Shown: positions 1 to 13,800 of the stretch, in pieces | Position numbering within the stretch: the stretch's first letter is position 1 | How the letters are laid out: every line of letters begins with the position of its first letter | Assembly: GCA_036785705.1 (NCBI GenBank) | Contig: JAWUZG010000001.1 | Location: forward strand, 5,704,001-5,768,000 | Direction: 5' to 3' | Source: Acanthornis magna | Lineage: Eukaryota > Chordata > Aves > Passeriformes > Acanthizidae | Length of the DNA: 64,000 nt | Notes under the pieces: model-generated | What the model was told of the DNA's origin: nothing | Databases searched by the model: none | The model's input: the letters and a program-made list of their open reading frames with translations, nothing else | Made by a program: the position numbers and the translations under genes

Positions 1-1157
1 AAGCACTAAGCTTCTCAGAGGATTATTAATTCCTTATAAAATAGGTATTCCGGATGTGCAAGGAGCATCACTTTACAGCCCATCACTTTTCTCCCCTCTG
101 TGGAGGAAAGTTTGACATCTTGCTTAGATTTAGCAGATGAGTTTGAAATAATGCTAGCCTTCAAGACAAGCTCTATTTGAATGAAATTAGGTATAATTAG
201 CTGTCTGTTTTCTCCCTGGTATTTTCTTATTTCCCTGGGATCATCCTCTCTGTTCAAATGTATGTAGGTATTAGAAGTATTTCAATGAAAGATAAGGGTA
301 ATACATTCCCTGGAAAGTCATATTTGATTTTTTGGGACCCTTTGAAAACTAAGCTTCTTCTGTGAAGAGCTTTAAAAGAAAGACGTGTGGCTAAATGTGT
401 CTGGTGAGTCCTATTTTCCATGGATGTACTGCTTTTGTGGAGTAGTAGAATACAAAGGGATAAGGAGGGTGAGTAAACCATTTTGGCTTTACAAAAGGAT
501 GTAACTCTGTGAACGGACACTGATTTGAACTGTATGACCAAACTCAATGTCTACAAGTGTGAAGTAATGAAAAAGAGGATATTTCCCTCTTGGCTACACA
601 TGTATTGCCACAAGGGAGTCTGAACTAGCTCTTATGTCACTCAGAAAAAAAGTGTGAAGATATTTGGATCTTGCTGAGATGCAAGAGGAGAAGAAAAAGG
701 AGATGGAATAGAACAAACTTTCAGGAAAGAGCACAGAGGGGCATAAGAGGTTGTCAAGACTCTGATGTTCCTGAGCTTGAAATATCACATCTTCTGCTGC
801 AAAGAAAGTGTCAATTAAATTAAGAAAAGTATAAGAAAAAACAGCAAGGGTGAGCAAAGATAGCAAAAGACAAACATAAGTAAATCAATATAGCAATGGC
901 ACCGCTATTGGTGTGGAAAAGATACATACTATTCTGAAATGGTAAACCTGAATTTAGTCAGACGAATACTGGCATGAAGCACCCTTGAAGCCTTAGAGTA
1001 GAACTCATGTGAAAAAGCTGCAGAGACGAAAAAGAAAACTTGCTGAAAGATACAATGATTTCATTTTTGTGTGAACCAGCCTTATTTCTGTTTTAAATGT
1101 TCTGTGTTTTGACAAGTGATTTTTATCAAGCTTACATTAAGCTTTAATTTTTCATTT
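1..1157. other. gene-free AT-rich DNA
   Basis: I see no exon, RNA gene or repeat family in this stretch. Open frames of 80-97 codons occur only on the minus strand, are rich in Ser, Leu and Phe as expected from AT-rich sequence, and match no family I know. It could be intergenic or intronic. Confidence 0.6.
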
Positions 1158-1251
1158 AAAAAAAAAGGAAAAATAGGAAAAAAATTTAGAAAAAAAAGAA
1201 AAGTGAGAAAAAGTAAGAAAAAAGCTGCACACTTTCCTCAAGAAAAAAAAA
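1158..1251. repeat. A-rich low-complexity tract
   Basis: Two runs of A interrupted mostly by single G residues (1158-1224 and 1241-1252) flank a short mixed segment. Read on the other strand it is a T/C-rich tract, which produces a Phe/Ser-rich open frame there that is not a gene. Nothing links it to a retroposon tail, because no element body lies next to it. Confidence 0.8.
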
Positions 1252-1252
1252 A

Positions 1253-4200
1253 GTAACTGAAGTATATTAACTGTACCAAATATGGGCCTAAGAAAAAGAA
1301 ATAAATGCAGCAAAAGTTTTGAGTGCACAAACAACTGATTCTCTTCTACAGTTACTTCTTTCCTTCACAGAAGGTAGTGGGCTCAGAAAAATCTGAGAAC
1401 TACCTTCTTACATTACCTACCCCCTTGACTGAACTTCTAATCACCAAAACCTCAATCAAGACTAAATTGTGTAATATATACATAAAGTACAGTAGCTGTG
1501 TTGACCACTAGGGAATCTGTCATTCCTGAGGCAGGATTCACAGTGGAGCAGGCTGGCTATGAGGAAGAAATTTTGTGGAATATTGGGGGAAAAAACGATG
1601 GATAAGGAAAGTTGTAAATAGAAATTAAGCAACAACAAAAAAATCTTAAAAGTGTTTTAAGCATCCTAACACTGATTTTCAAGCCTAGTCTTATTATTTT
1701 AGTTCTTTCACACACAATGCTTAAAGCTTCATTGTTGTACATAGCAATTAGTGTTCACTGAACATCAAAATTATTTTTTACTCTTATTTTTCCTTCCCAT
1801 TTCAGGTAATTTGTGTCTGAGTCCTTATGTTTTTATTGAAAATAATTCGTATTAGACATTTCAGCTCCTGGCCTGTCTCTCTGTATATATTTTTCTTCAA
1901 ATAGCCACCTAACTTGAATTTAGTCTTGACCTCTTTGTGTGATTCTAGTATTTCATTTATCTAGACACAATGAATCTTTCACTAAAAGGAATCGAGCCTG
2001 CAGAAATAAATATATGATGTTATGAACTCCAGATAGAGTACACACACAATCTAGTTTGCAACAAATTTTCATTTTCAGGAGGGTTAAAAGCAGAGATTCA
2101 AGATTTTTATGTGTTTTGGCATATTCACTGATTTTTCCCAAAGGAAGTGATCTAGCTGAGATATTTTGTGTCCTGTGTCTTAATTTTGAAGACTTTAAGA
2201 CAACTTATATTAGTCTAAATATGGAAAGTAATAGCTGCAGAGAAGTCAAATGTTACGGCTGATCTCCTGAGGTTCTTTCAGCTCCAAAGATAGAGGTTGC
2301 AGCGCTAGATTAAAGAGAAAATGGGAAAATAATTTGGAAGATAGAGGAAGAGAGAGCAAGAGATCGGTGAGTAAGAAATTGAAGATTTTAAGCTTCAGTT
2401 TTAAAGGAAATATGGGACCTTAAAACAGAGACAAAATTATGCGTGGGACGTAAGGAAGGGGAGAAGGGGTAAGGGAATACATGAGTAGGAAATGGAATTT
2501 GCATTTAAAACCTGAATGATGTCATATAATGATAACAATGTAAGAGATCTTAAAAATTAGTGTAGTTCAGAAATCACTCAGTTAGAAATATAAGCAAAAG
2601 GCTGATGCGGGGATCCAGCCCACGAAGCTGTGATGAGATCTGGGCAGAGATGAGACAAATCTGAGCCCATTCAGTCAAACCACCAATTCCTCTTGGAGCC
2701 TGAGGTGAACTTGGAATAAATTCCAAACCTCACATTTTTCATTTTGGTTCCAAAATAAGAATTGGCAACTCTCAACAGGAAAGGATTTATTTTCTTCGCT
2801 ACCCCCAACCAGGTAGAAGTCAAAATGTGAGGGCAGAGTGGGGGATGTTGAAGGAGAGTTGGTCAGCAGAAAAACAGAAAACAATTTGGTGGAAACTGCA
2901 AGTAGAAAGGGTCAAAATGAGAAACCTCTATGGGAACCCAGGCAGTAACACACCACTAAATTATGAATGGAGAGAGAGAGGCAAATGTTATGTTAAAGAA
3001 ACTGAACTTCCTGTGCTTTCAAGTTGTGGTCATAGCAAAATCTGGACTTACTAAATAGGTTGCATTTGCCTTGTAGGGTTCCACGACATAAATTAAATGA
3101 CACATGTAACATGCCACTCTGCAATGTGAAATTATCGTAGAATGAGAATTTGAACAATGAGAAACAGCTTCCGCTTCCACTTGAAATTTCCTGTGCAAAA
3201 AGGCCTCAAGATTTGTTTCTTTTTATAACAGTTACATGTAAATAGACCAAAGAGTCTTAATCAAAGTTTCTTGTTCCATAAACTTCAGCAGCTTCACATA
3301 CACAAAGTTTTTAAGTAGGGTTAAGGAAGAATTATACATTATGATTTTATTTACAGAAATACCAATATTATTACTTAAAGGACCAAAAGAGTTTTCCCCT
3401 GATAACATCAAAGAAGTGGATCTTCAAAGAGATGGAGAATTTCTATATGTATTAAAACTGAGAAAATCCCAATTCTTAGCTAGCAGAGCTATGCTAATTT
3501 AAGATAGTGAGGAACTGGCCATTAATTTCTCTATCCCTTTTCAGTTTCCTCTCTTGTAAGAATTACAGAAAGTACATTACTTTTGAAAAATACATAAACT
3601 CCTACTGAAGTATGCATTTTGTGACATTTAACTAAGCTTGTGGAAGTCCCACCTTGTAATATAATAATAAAAACTACTGCTTGTCCTGCATTTGCCATCC
3701 ATAAATCTCTAACCACCTTCCTGGAGGACAGTATCATTGCCTTTTGACAGATGGTGAGACTAAGGAGTAATAAAATAAAGTAAGTTACCCAAGATCACCC
3801 CAAAAGAACACCAGCTCCCACTGCTTGCCTGGTTCAGAAGTCATATCAGAAAAAAATACAGAGGCAAGGCTGTGGGGGTGGTCTGAAGATTTTCTGTCTG
3901 CAGAATTATTTCTGCAAAATTTGTGGTGGAGATTGAGAGAGTGGTATGTGTAAGTTTGGACTGAGAGAAAAGGCTCTGCTCCTCTATGCAGACTAGACCC
4001 ATCCTATTAGTCTGGATTTCAGCCACTTTCACAGAAAAGAAATATGTTTAACAGGGGCTACTGACGGAGGAGGAGCAGGAGGATTAGATGCATGAATCCT
4101 AAACCATACTAACATGCTTTGTATATGTTTGGCCTCTGAAAGCTGAGCTTTTGGTTTCTTGATGCAACTGGTTTGTGGCAAGAGCTGAGCAAGTGACGTT

Positions 4201-7200
4201 TATCAGCACTGCTAAGAAGCCCAGCAATAAGTCACTACAGAAATATTTATTACCTACCGGTGACCGCTGGTAATTGCTGAAAAAACAACCTGAAAGACAC
4301 ATCTACGGTCTTGCTGGAACGACTCACCATGATGTAATTCCCTAAGCACCTCCACTAGGAGACAGTAGTAAAAACTTATGAACATGTTCTCCCTGTTAAC
4401 ATTCTTTCCTTCTCTCTTTAATATAGCTGAAAAAAAAAATAAATCAGTGTGTACCCATAAATTCACTGCAAAACATAATCAGTTGCTCTAAGTGGGCACA
4501 GCACTGCACAAGTACATGTTAGAAAGTCCCATAATCTCCAAGGGTACTGCAATTTTTTTCACATTCTGTTGTCAAGGAGTTCAATTCACAAATATTTTCC
4601 TCATTTAGTGTTTAAAGGCATTAGCAGAGAAATGGACCCAATTCTGTAATTGCTGTCATTGTCAAGCTGATAGAGAAGCTACTGATGAAATAATACTCAG
4701 TTTCTTTTTTAGGCAATATTCACCCAGTATTTGAGAAAACTCTGAAGAGATTAATGCATCTTTTGCAGCAGTAAGAAATGACAGAAATTTGAGGCTTTTT
4801 GAAATACTGTTATCCACTTGCTGCATCCCATGGTTCCTCCTTTCAGCCCCATTCATGACAGGGAGCAAGGACACCTCCAGGCTCAGAACTGCCAAAATAT
4901 CAGATTGGCCAACGTTTGGGCAAAATCACAGCCAAACCTGCTCTGTTACCACTCAGAGGCAAACTGTTCTCCTAACAGGGCAAGAAGTCTTTAATTACCA
5001 TTCCTCCTCCCCCTCCTCTCCCCCCACAGCACACTCAGCAATTCCCAACTCATCTGGCTAGCTTCAAACCCATATTTACACCAACTGGTTAGTTCTGTTC
5101 TATTAGCTCTCAGACCATTTGAACCATCTGGTTTTCCTCTAGCATGTCCTAGACCCCTGACCTGAGTGATCTCCGCATTTGATGTTCGTCCATGTCTGAA
5201 GTAACTGTTTTTCGAGGTGCCAATCCCAATTTCACTCATGGTGTGGGCATGGTCCCAGACCATGCTGTGTGGTTATGTGATGCCTGTGCATCTTCTCCTC
5301 CACCACCTCCTGCCCCATTCGAGCCAAGGTTACACAGTCCCTGCAACACATGGTGCATCAATAGGGACATTTTGTAACCACAAAAAGAACTTTGAGTTCT
5401 AGTGCAGTTTATGTCTCTTATGCTGTTTAACTAGCTACAAAATGCTGATATTTTTTCCAGGAACAGTTTCACAATAGAGTGTGCCTGGGTTTGATTTCTA
5501 GGGATTCTTGCTAAGATTCCTATGTGACATCATCTCAGGCCCTCACCCAGAAACCTGGGAAAATAAATTACCCTGTCTGGGTGTTCAGACTAAGAAGTAG
5601 CCCCTCATTTAAAAACAATAAGTATATGTAAGGGGAGTTAAATGAACAGAGTTTTATCAGGGGGAGAGGCCTTCTAAAACATTACCTTGGGAAACTTAAG
5701 TAACTAACAGAAGGTGAGAATGCTGTCCCCAAGGCCCAGCCCTGGCCCTGAACTTTTCCTACAGCAGCAAGGGGAGGTCAAGGTTATGGGCACTGTCCTC
5801 CCCCCTTCAGTTACATCCAACTCACACAACTGATTATCCAGGCTCAAAATCCAGTTTGAGGGCAGTTTAAATCTTCTGGCCCAAGTCAGAGGCAATCAGT
5901 TTGCAGTAGTGTGTGGGCTGTAAGGGATCCTCAAAGGCAGGTTATTGCATCCTAGGCAGCTTAGGAGCAGGCAGGGGGTGGGATGAATTGTTCTGGCAAT
6001 GTTGATGTTTGCCCCCCAACATTACATTTTTCCTCCATTACAGCTTTCTGCATCCTTCTCCCCATTGCTTCTGAAAAAACACACAGCTTTGCTGGACACA
6101 GATGCATTTATCCAGTGTGTGACCTGTAATTCTGGGACTGCTGGATGGAGCTTGATCACACACTCAGATGTGGCAGAGAGATGTGTCACACAAGCTTTCT
6201 CCAGCACTGGTTTCAGGGAACAACCACCAAGCCTAGAAGGCTGACCCCACGCTCTTAAGATCTGTGTAGCTCGTGTGAGCTTTTCTACACATCCCCAATA
6301 AAAAGACCAGGCTTCTCTTGCCAGGGAGGAGGTGTCAGTGAAATCCACAGGATGGAAACTGCTCCAGGTGTGTTCCATCATTCCACAACCAACTCACTGA
6401 CCCTCTTCTGCTTGCCACCCCATCTCCTGTTGCCTTCTCATCACAGCCACATTTTGCCATTCTCCCCTGCAAGACCAATGTCCAATGGGCCTGCTCTTAC
6501 AATTCCTCAAGAATTTTCAGATAGAAATCAGAGGCATCTTATGGAAAATATTGACTCAAAACTAGGTTTTATTTTAACAAGACGCTTGAATAATTTCTTT
6601 TGCAGTTAAGCAGATGTAACCTGAAGTGTTTCACTAAAGGGAGGATATGGACCCAGTTTCTAAAAATATTCTGTTCTTTCTTTTTCTTCCTTTATATTCT
6701 GCCTATATTCTTGTGAAAAAGGCATTTTCTACATCCTGTAACTCAGGTAAATCTCAATATAATTATATGTGAAGGAAAAGCCCCTTTCTAGCCCGGGAGA
6801 AAATCAAAATGGGAAAATCAAAGGCTTTTTTGACAAAAAGAAAGAAGTGAGAATATTTCCATACAAGGTCACAGTTACCTAAATAAATCACAGCCAGCTT
6901 CACACTCCAGACTGTATTTATATTTTGAGCCAGGGAACATCTGTTTAATAGTGGGTGGTCATGTAACAGTTTCATAGACAACAGGGCCATCCGAATACTC
7001 TTGGAGATGTCAGAGAAGGGCTTATCCTGAAGTCTGTGAGCTGAAATGGGAGGTAAAGCAGACCCCACTATTCTGGAAGGTTCTCAGAAGCCAAGTAAAA
7101 CTACATGCCAGTACCTACATGGGCAAAAGACATCCTGTCCAGAAAAAGTCTTACTTAAAATGTAAAGTACAAACCAGAATCCCACAGCAGTTCCTCAATA

Positions 7201-9299
7201 ATAGCTGCAGTATTTTCTACATAAATACATGAGAAAGATATATCAAGGTATATCATTGGCTTCCCGAGGTAGCAGAGTGCTGTCTCCGAGTGTCTCCCAA
7301 TGTCTGGATGAGGAGCACGGGGAAGGCACAGACTCTGATAGTTTTTACCTATACCTTACACATCTCAGTCACCTTGGTAAAGAGTTAGCACAGAAAATGA
7401 ACACTGCACAATTTTGGATGTCCTGAGACTGAGAGCACAGACATTACTCGAGCTAAACATTATTATCGTCCCCAGCCTGTTGCCCACAATGTGCTGTCAC
7501 TTGTAGGCACATCTGACTTCACTAATGAGAGACCTTGGGGCAACCCTTTCCACATCTCCCAAAGAATCAAGGATGTGAGATGCCACAGGGAACAGAAGAA
7601 GAGGTCATTGTAGAACACTTCCTTCTGGAAGTCTGAGGTGCTTCATTAATTTGTGATATTATGTATCTTCCTTCATTTAAAATTGTTCCCTGAAAGTGTA
7701 TGTCTGCTTATTTCGCTTCAGGTCAGAGAAGGCAGGAAAAAGGAAAAAATGAAGCCTGTACAGAGCTGCCTTTCACTCTAAAATATTTCTGTTGAAACCC
7801 TCTTCTGGGATATAAATGTCCTAATCCATGGTCCAGTCCTTTCTCCTCCTGAAGGGACAAAATCCATCTCTGCATCCTGTCACACACACATTCAATGTAT
7901 TTTTCATCAAATTGTTTTTGATTAAACAGTCCGTGGTAAAGAGAAAAAGTGACATTTTCCACTGCTGTTACTTCAGTTGAGTGTCAACTACCAGGCTAAA
8001 TAGTGTAGCTTTCCCAAGCTAACTCTGACCCAGGGAATCCTTTCCTATCTCACCCAAAGTGCAGACATTTAAAGCACCCAATTGCAGATAGCTTGTTGCT
8101 ATTAACTGGACGGTAGTGTCGTGTGTTAGAATTGTTTTTGCTGTCTTGAGACTTGGAAGTTTATTTTGTACATGGCTGCTCTGCTAGAAGTCTAAGAAAA
8201 TGCCTCAAGACTGAAGATGAACCCTCTGCTTTCCAAGAATCCCAAAAGCGTAGACACAAAAAGGACAACCAACTGTTCAGTGTTGTGAGGCCTGAGACAT
8301 TCTGCTATGGCCAGACTCAGAACTGAAGATTTTTGATGAACTTTAAATGTAGATGTCTTCTAACTTCAGGTACAGGTGACTCTCACATATGCATTTTAAG
8401 GCTCATTAATCCCTAACTCTTACTTAATTTCTTCTGTGTGACTAAGCAAATTCATTTAGAGAAAAGAACATTCCAACAATCCACCGTCTTGAAGTGAGGG
8501 AGCAATGAAAAAATACACACTTGTGAAACAATTCCATGGTGTGGAAAAAGAAAAAAGAAACTCTGCTATGAAAAGAAAAATATTTGTCCATTTTTTATGT
8601 TTCCTTTGCTGTTATAGTTACCTGGATATGAATGAGCCTTATTGAAAAATTAATAACAAGAGCTTAGATGGGAAATATCCATAGGATTTTGTATATAAAC
8701 CATTCTTGTCCAAAGGTCCTGATAAAACAGCTGGTAGATATTAAGGACCAGCATTCCCTATACACAATAAATAAGTACTATAGTATCCTACATTGGTATC
8801 CTAGAACACTGTAGTAGTATTGTTTTGGGCTGCATGAGGATAATCTCAGTTCTTATAAGACATCATAACTATACTGATCAATGCTGATTTAAACCAGTTG
8901 TGGATCACACAGAGGGAGAGGTAGATTTACCTTGGTTAACTCATATCCGATATGCCACAATAACCAGAAGGAGCAAGATGCAATTTGCTTCATCTTTTTT
9001 AGATATTTCCATGGGCTCAGACTTGCAGCCTCCTTGCCGTGCCTGTTTCTCACCTTTGACCATGAAGGCATCCCAGGGCGATCAGCTCAAATGCAGGCAT
9101 CTGCACTCTGGAATGTTTCACTGTTAGTGGACAAAAAATGAAGTAGAGATTCACTGAGGGAATTGTATCAGACTCATCATTTCTGAGTAGAAGTCCAGCA
9201 AAGAGTGGGTAAGCATTATTCAAGCTCTACTTGAACCTCAAAGTAGACAGCCGGCGCACACATGAGCTCACACATGGGAGCTCTGCACTTGAGATCATT
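1253..9299. other. gene-free region with a mild GC-richer patch
   Basis: No gene or interspersed repeat is recognised. Around 4,980-6,600 the sequence is visibly richer in C and G and carries overlapping open frames on both strands (up to 119 codons at 6022-6381 minus). Overlap on opposite strands and the lack of any family resemblance argue against coding. A C-rich pyrimidine run ending in CAG at 5003-5030 looks like a splice acceptor, but no open exon with a donor follows that I can support. The rest is ordinary AT-rich sequence. Confidence 0.5.
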
Positions 9300-9768
9300 T
9301 CAGTACTGTACAAGTAGCCCTTTCTGCTGTCTGCTCAGGAGTTTAACGTGTACTGTTACAAACCATTGTTGTGATAACAGCGATTCTCTGACCATCTGCT
9401 GTGGCCAAGTTTCAATAACCTGGGAGAGGCCACGTGACAAAATCACCCCTGACATAAACTGGTGTGGTTATACTGGGGCTGATTTTGGCCCTATGCATGT
9501 CAGACAGAAGTTTGTAATAAGGTTTCCTTGTTCACTTCTCTGACAATCTGCTTCAACCATTCTCAGAAATAACTGCTAACGGCAGATTCACTCCCACTGT
9601 TCAGCTTCTCTTTTTCTTTTAAACTGAACCAGACGTGAGAGACAATGTAAAACCCTCAAAGTAACTCTAATCCATTTCCAAAAGATGCTTCAGATTGTAC
9701 GGTAGCCCAGGATTCTGTTTTGAATAAAGCCATACTCATGCTCTTTGCAACTGAGTATTTCTAATGTA
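9300..9768. promoter_or_regulatory. candidate conserved non-coding element, left part
   Basis: This segment reads as mixed-complexity unique sequence, unlike the AT-rich drift around it. It contains a CACGTG E-box within CCACGTGAC at 9430-9438, a core bound by bHLH-ZIP proteins such as the USF and TFE families. It leads directly into the CpG-retaining segment that follows. A regulatory role is inferred from composition only. It could equally be unconstrained unique DNA. Confidence 0.25.
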
Positions 9769-9778
9769 AGTGCCTGCA

Positions 9779-9799
9779 AGGAGGAGGAGGAGGAGGGGA
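9779..9799 (+). repeat. (AGG)n microsatellite
   Basis: Five or six consecutive AGG units, ending in a short G run. Translated in the plus frame it gives the poly-Arg stretch of a spurious open frame starting at 9770 with GTG. It sits at the left edge of a candidate regulatory block. Confidence 0.9.
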
Positions 9800-10169
9800 G
9801 ACAGTGATTCATTAATAATCATGATGGCTTCAGTATTGTTGCATAACTCGGTCAATTTGATCATCCGCTGGGCTTTATCAGGTTTGTTTTATTGCAGTTT
9901 GCTTGTGCCTGTGCAGTTCCCATTTTGGGGAGTTGTAGTTCCTGGGAGCTTTCCTGCTATCCCCACTTCCAAGCGCTGTAAAGCGGTGGCCTGCTGTTTT
10001 AATCACGCCTCTCTTTCTCCAATGTTGTTTGCGCCCTGGTACAACCCATCTGCCTCAAATCGAGTGCTCCACTGGGGCTGCACACATCTGCCAGCCAGAC
10101 TACCTTCGTACACAATTACTCAATCCACCGTAAGGCTCTTTAATAGGAAACAAGTGTGACAACGGCAAG
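9800..10169. promoter_or_regulatory. candidate enhancer-like conserved non-coding element
   Basis: Nine CpG dinucleotides are visible in the 320 bases 9841-10160, whereas roughly comparable stretches nearby (for example 11001-11320) hold about three. CpG retention in an otherwise CpG-poor bird sequence suggests either constraint or low methylation. The left end carries clustered TAAT and ATGATGG-type homeodomain cores (about 9808-9826), and GTGTGAC near 10153 resembles a T-box half site. A 129-codon frame spans 9770-10159, but it opens with GTG, begins in the microsatellite and resembles no protein. Which gene it would regulate cannot be told from this window. Confidence 0.35.
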
Positions 10170-10238
10170 CCTTTTTTCTCTCGCTCTCCCTCTCCCCTTC
10201 CCTCTCTCCCCCTCTCTCTTTTTATTTTTTTTTCTTTC
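10170..10238 (+). repeat. pyrimidine (C/T) tract
   Basis: About 69 bases that are almost wholly C and T on the plus strand, grading from CT/CCCT mixtures to poly-T. Such polypurine-polypyrimidine tracts can adopt triplex (H-DNA) structure and are often nucleosome-poor. Its position between two CpG-retaining segments may be relevant, but nothing shows function directly. Confidence 0.9.
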
Positions 10239-10860
10239 AACCACATAGTCAAACCTCCCTAATAGAGATGAAGCTTGATAGATCCACCCAGGTGTAGGTG
10301 AAATGGTAGAGCCTCAAGCGTAATAGATGCCGTGCTCTTGTGCTGAAGTTCAGCCCCGTGTCCTGAAGGGTTGTCTGGCAGCACAGAGATGGGTTGCTCT
10401 TTGCACAGTTAAAAAGTCAATGTACTTCCTCCAGCTCACATGTATGACTAATTTAGAAAGCAACCTGGATCTAGGTGAGCGCTGCAGAACTGTCTCTTCT
10501 CTTCAGTGCGCGGACAAAGCACAGCACACAGTAAGTGGAAAATTTGTATTTACTTATTTTACTTGGGAATTAATCAACTGTGTTTACTTTTGAGGGAATC
10601 CTCTGAAGGCTGGTGCAGAAATGAAGCAGAATAATGTTTGCATGCAGATCCCTTGTATATATCTTCCTGTTTCATTTTATACTGTGTCCTTGCCCTGCCA
10701 CTTCAGCCGGATTACTCAGACCATACAAATGGGCTGAAGCAACTTTATTATCTACAACAGAGCTATATAATGCTAACAGTAACACATTGGTGTAATTCTC
10801 TATTAAGGTGCGTGTCTGTACAATATCTGATTGCTGAGCAGAAGTAAGGGTTTAATCACT
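10239..10860. promoter_or_regulatory. candidate conserved non-coding element, right part
   Basis: Unique, mixed-complexity sequence continues after the pyrimidine tract. Visible motifs include CAGGTG (E-box, about 10290), TTTGCATGCAG (octamer-like, about 10636) and GGATTA (OTX/PITX-type core, near 10709). CpGs persist up to about 10330. No long protein-like frame is present. I infer a possible cis-regulatory element together with 9300-10169; only a cross-species alignment can decide. Confidence 0.28.
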
Positions 10861-13800
10861 TTTATTAAAAATGTATAAACGAAAATGTTTAAAGAAAGTG
10901 AAATATTCCAAACTTTTTCTTTTCCCCTTTTTTTTTTCCTTTGGGGTGGTGAGGAGGGAAAGGAGGAAACAAAAAGGAAGTAATTTAATGTGAAAAAGAA
11001 AGCTACATTATTTTGTTTACCAAACCATTAATTCAAACATACTGAGAATGATGCCAAATCATAAACTCACAAACTGTATCAACTATAGTGATAGTAAACC
11101 TCGAAACAAGAAAAGAAGGTTGCTTGTCTAAAATGCAAGAGGCATATTAGAACCAGATGTACAGAATCTCAACTTTGAATGCTCAGTCTTTCATGCTTGG
11201 TTTAAAGCAGCCTTAAAATTGCCTTTACTTTGCATTTACAACTTTGGATTCACTGTTAAACTGCGCTTGAACTTGAAGTCAAGATTTGATCTTAGCACAC
11301 ACATATTATTCGAGCCTCCTACCAGAGATTTACTTTGCTATTGGGAGTCTGTTTACTACTGTACTGTATATCCTGAAGGACATTAACAAGCTTTCTGTGA
11401 TGGACTTTCAGGTGGAATGCAAAATGTAAAAGAATGTGTCAGTTGCATACACAGAATGTTCTCTCTGAGAAATAAACACATGCCTTATAAAAGGGATTTG
11501 CCAGCACCTCAAGTAGATGATGATACACTATAAGAATGCACACAAGTGTGTCTGAATTAATTTTCTGGATGATCCAATGAGATAACACTTCTTGCTTTAG
11601 ACTTAATTTATTCTGAAATATTACTCAGGATGGAGGCTCTTGTCAACACTGGAAGTGGAGAAATGAGTCTGCAGAGTTATGCCTATAAAACACTTTCAGT
11701 AGTCTTCCTTTCTGCAGAAGAGTTATTTTCTTTGCTCTTGGACAGACAAGTATATATGGTTCTTTTAATTAGCCATGGCTTAAGGCTGCTACAGTTATCC
11801 TTTGTGCATGATAGCCATTAGCCTGATCTGCTGCTGAAAACATGCAGTCTGTTAACACCAGGATTCTAAATATGGCAATTTAAAAGTTGCAAGTTTAGAA
11901 AGGTAAAACAACCATGCCAGAAGAAATACTTCGACGTGTAGTTGCTGGCATCAGGCAGTGGTCAACGTCTACCCCCTACAGGGAGAGAATCTAATTTCAT
12001 TGTCTCCCTCATTCCTGAACACTAAGATTTCCAACTCCTGCACTCAAGTACTGAAGTTATTCTCTGGCTCCAACAACTGCCTCATAATGGCTGGGACGGG
12101 TTGTGATTAATAGAAAGTCATTTTCAAGTAACTAATAAATAGCATAACTAATAAATAGCAGTAGGCATTTTCTCTCTCTTAAATTGAACCCAGTGGAAAA
12201 TGGCTTTTAGGTTTTAAAAGTCATAGTCAGCAGTGCTTTCTTTCACAGTTATGAAGTGCTAGAATGAGTTCACAAAACTTTCCTGCTTACCTTAAGTCAG
12301 CAATATAATGTATGGTTCCTGAATACAACTTTGCAACAAGGCATAGGTAATATTACTGCATAAAACATGGCCCTAGACATGGCAGTACAGCCATGAGGTT
12401 AAGGTACAACCAAGTACAAGTGAGGTGACAGAGTTATGGGTAACATTGTTTGTGTCAAATTCACATCTATTCTAAAAAATTTTGAGTGGTGTTTCATAAT
12501 TTGCTTTCAATGCAACACATTGCTCTGTAAGGCATTTAGGGATAGGAAGAAAAAAGGATGATGGTGCTACCAACTTATAAGTTCAATTTACATAAACATA
12601 CCTGACAATATTTATTCCAGTTTGCTAGTTTACTTGATTCAAGAAAACTAAAAAAGCATCATGTGTTTTGATCCTACATCCTGCATAGCTATTCTGCTTT
12701 AACGTAAGTTTTTAATTCAGACATTACACATTTGTATTTGTTACAGCACCATTTACTACTTTGTAGTGCATTTTTGCAATAGAACATCTTCTAAATATTT
12801 TAAATAAACATAATGTGATTCCTCTTCTTTCCATTTGTTTGTCATAACAATAAGTTTTGCGTAACCACCTACTTCAACCAACCTACATCTTTTCTCTGCT
12901 TCACCATCTTTCTGATATATGCACGAACATATAGTTATACACACTCACAAGAAATGTTATGTCTTATGCTCCTCCACACTTTGAAATGGAGTTTTGGATC
13001 TTTCAAGACCTCTTCTGTTGGCTTCACTGCCCAAGATAATTTCAAGAAGTAAAAATATGGCATTTCTATATTGTAAAGCTGATTCCTGGCCTCAGCTACA
13101 ACTCATGGCTGTAAGAGAGTTTTGGGTTTATGCATAAACTTGATTGTCATGACCTTTACCCGAAACAGAGCAAGGATCTGAAAAAAATATCCTGATCATA
13201 AAGCATATGTTATTCAACTAAATGTTCGGACCTAAATTTGTCCTTATTAGGCCTTTTGTTTAAATGGATGACTACAACCCTGGATGGCTTAGTTTAGGCA
13301 AAGACATTTGAGATTTTTTGCTATATGAGTTCCATGTTCAAAAAAGAGCCCAATGGCAAATTGTCAGTTATACTTCAGGATTATAATGGAAGCATAGTTT
13401 CTAGCACATCAGTTAACTATAGCAATAAAGAATTTGTTAATTACTCAGTAGTAATTTTGAAAATTTTGTTAATAAACATAATCATATACTGTTTACTAAC
13501 AAAACCACTACAGACAGAAATATTAACCACATCTTTTTTCTTTCTATAACCAACATTTCAGCAGAAGGCTTTAATTTTACTCCCACTTGCTAGTGTAGTG
13601 GAAGCTATAGGTATTGTATGACACAATGAATCCTGTTTTATCTTCTTTGATACTATTACTCATGGCTGCTAAAGATTTAATGAGTCTTAAACTGAAAAAG
13701 ATGTAGAAAAAGTGCTTATAGGCATAACAATGTGTTACTGATGAGCATCAAAAGATTACGAGGACATTAGCTAGGGTTACAGGAAAACCTCAAATAATGT

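Noticed and set aside
5003..5040. Polypyrimidine run ending in CAG, resembling a splice acceptor
   Set aside because: No supported exon or matching donor follows, and such C/T-rich runs are common by chance.
9770..10159. 129-codon plus-strand frame
   Set aside because: It opens with GTG inside an AGG microsatellite, giving a poly-Arg start, and the rest has no protein-like features. The segment is better explained as non-coding.
13700..13770. AAGTGCTTATAG similarity to the miR-17/20 family seed region
   Set aside because: The possible partner arm pairs over only about eight bases including wobbles, so there is no proper precursor hairpin. Likely chance.
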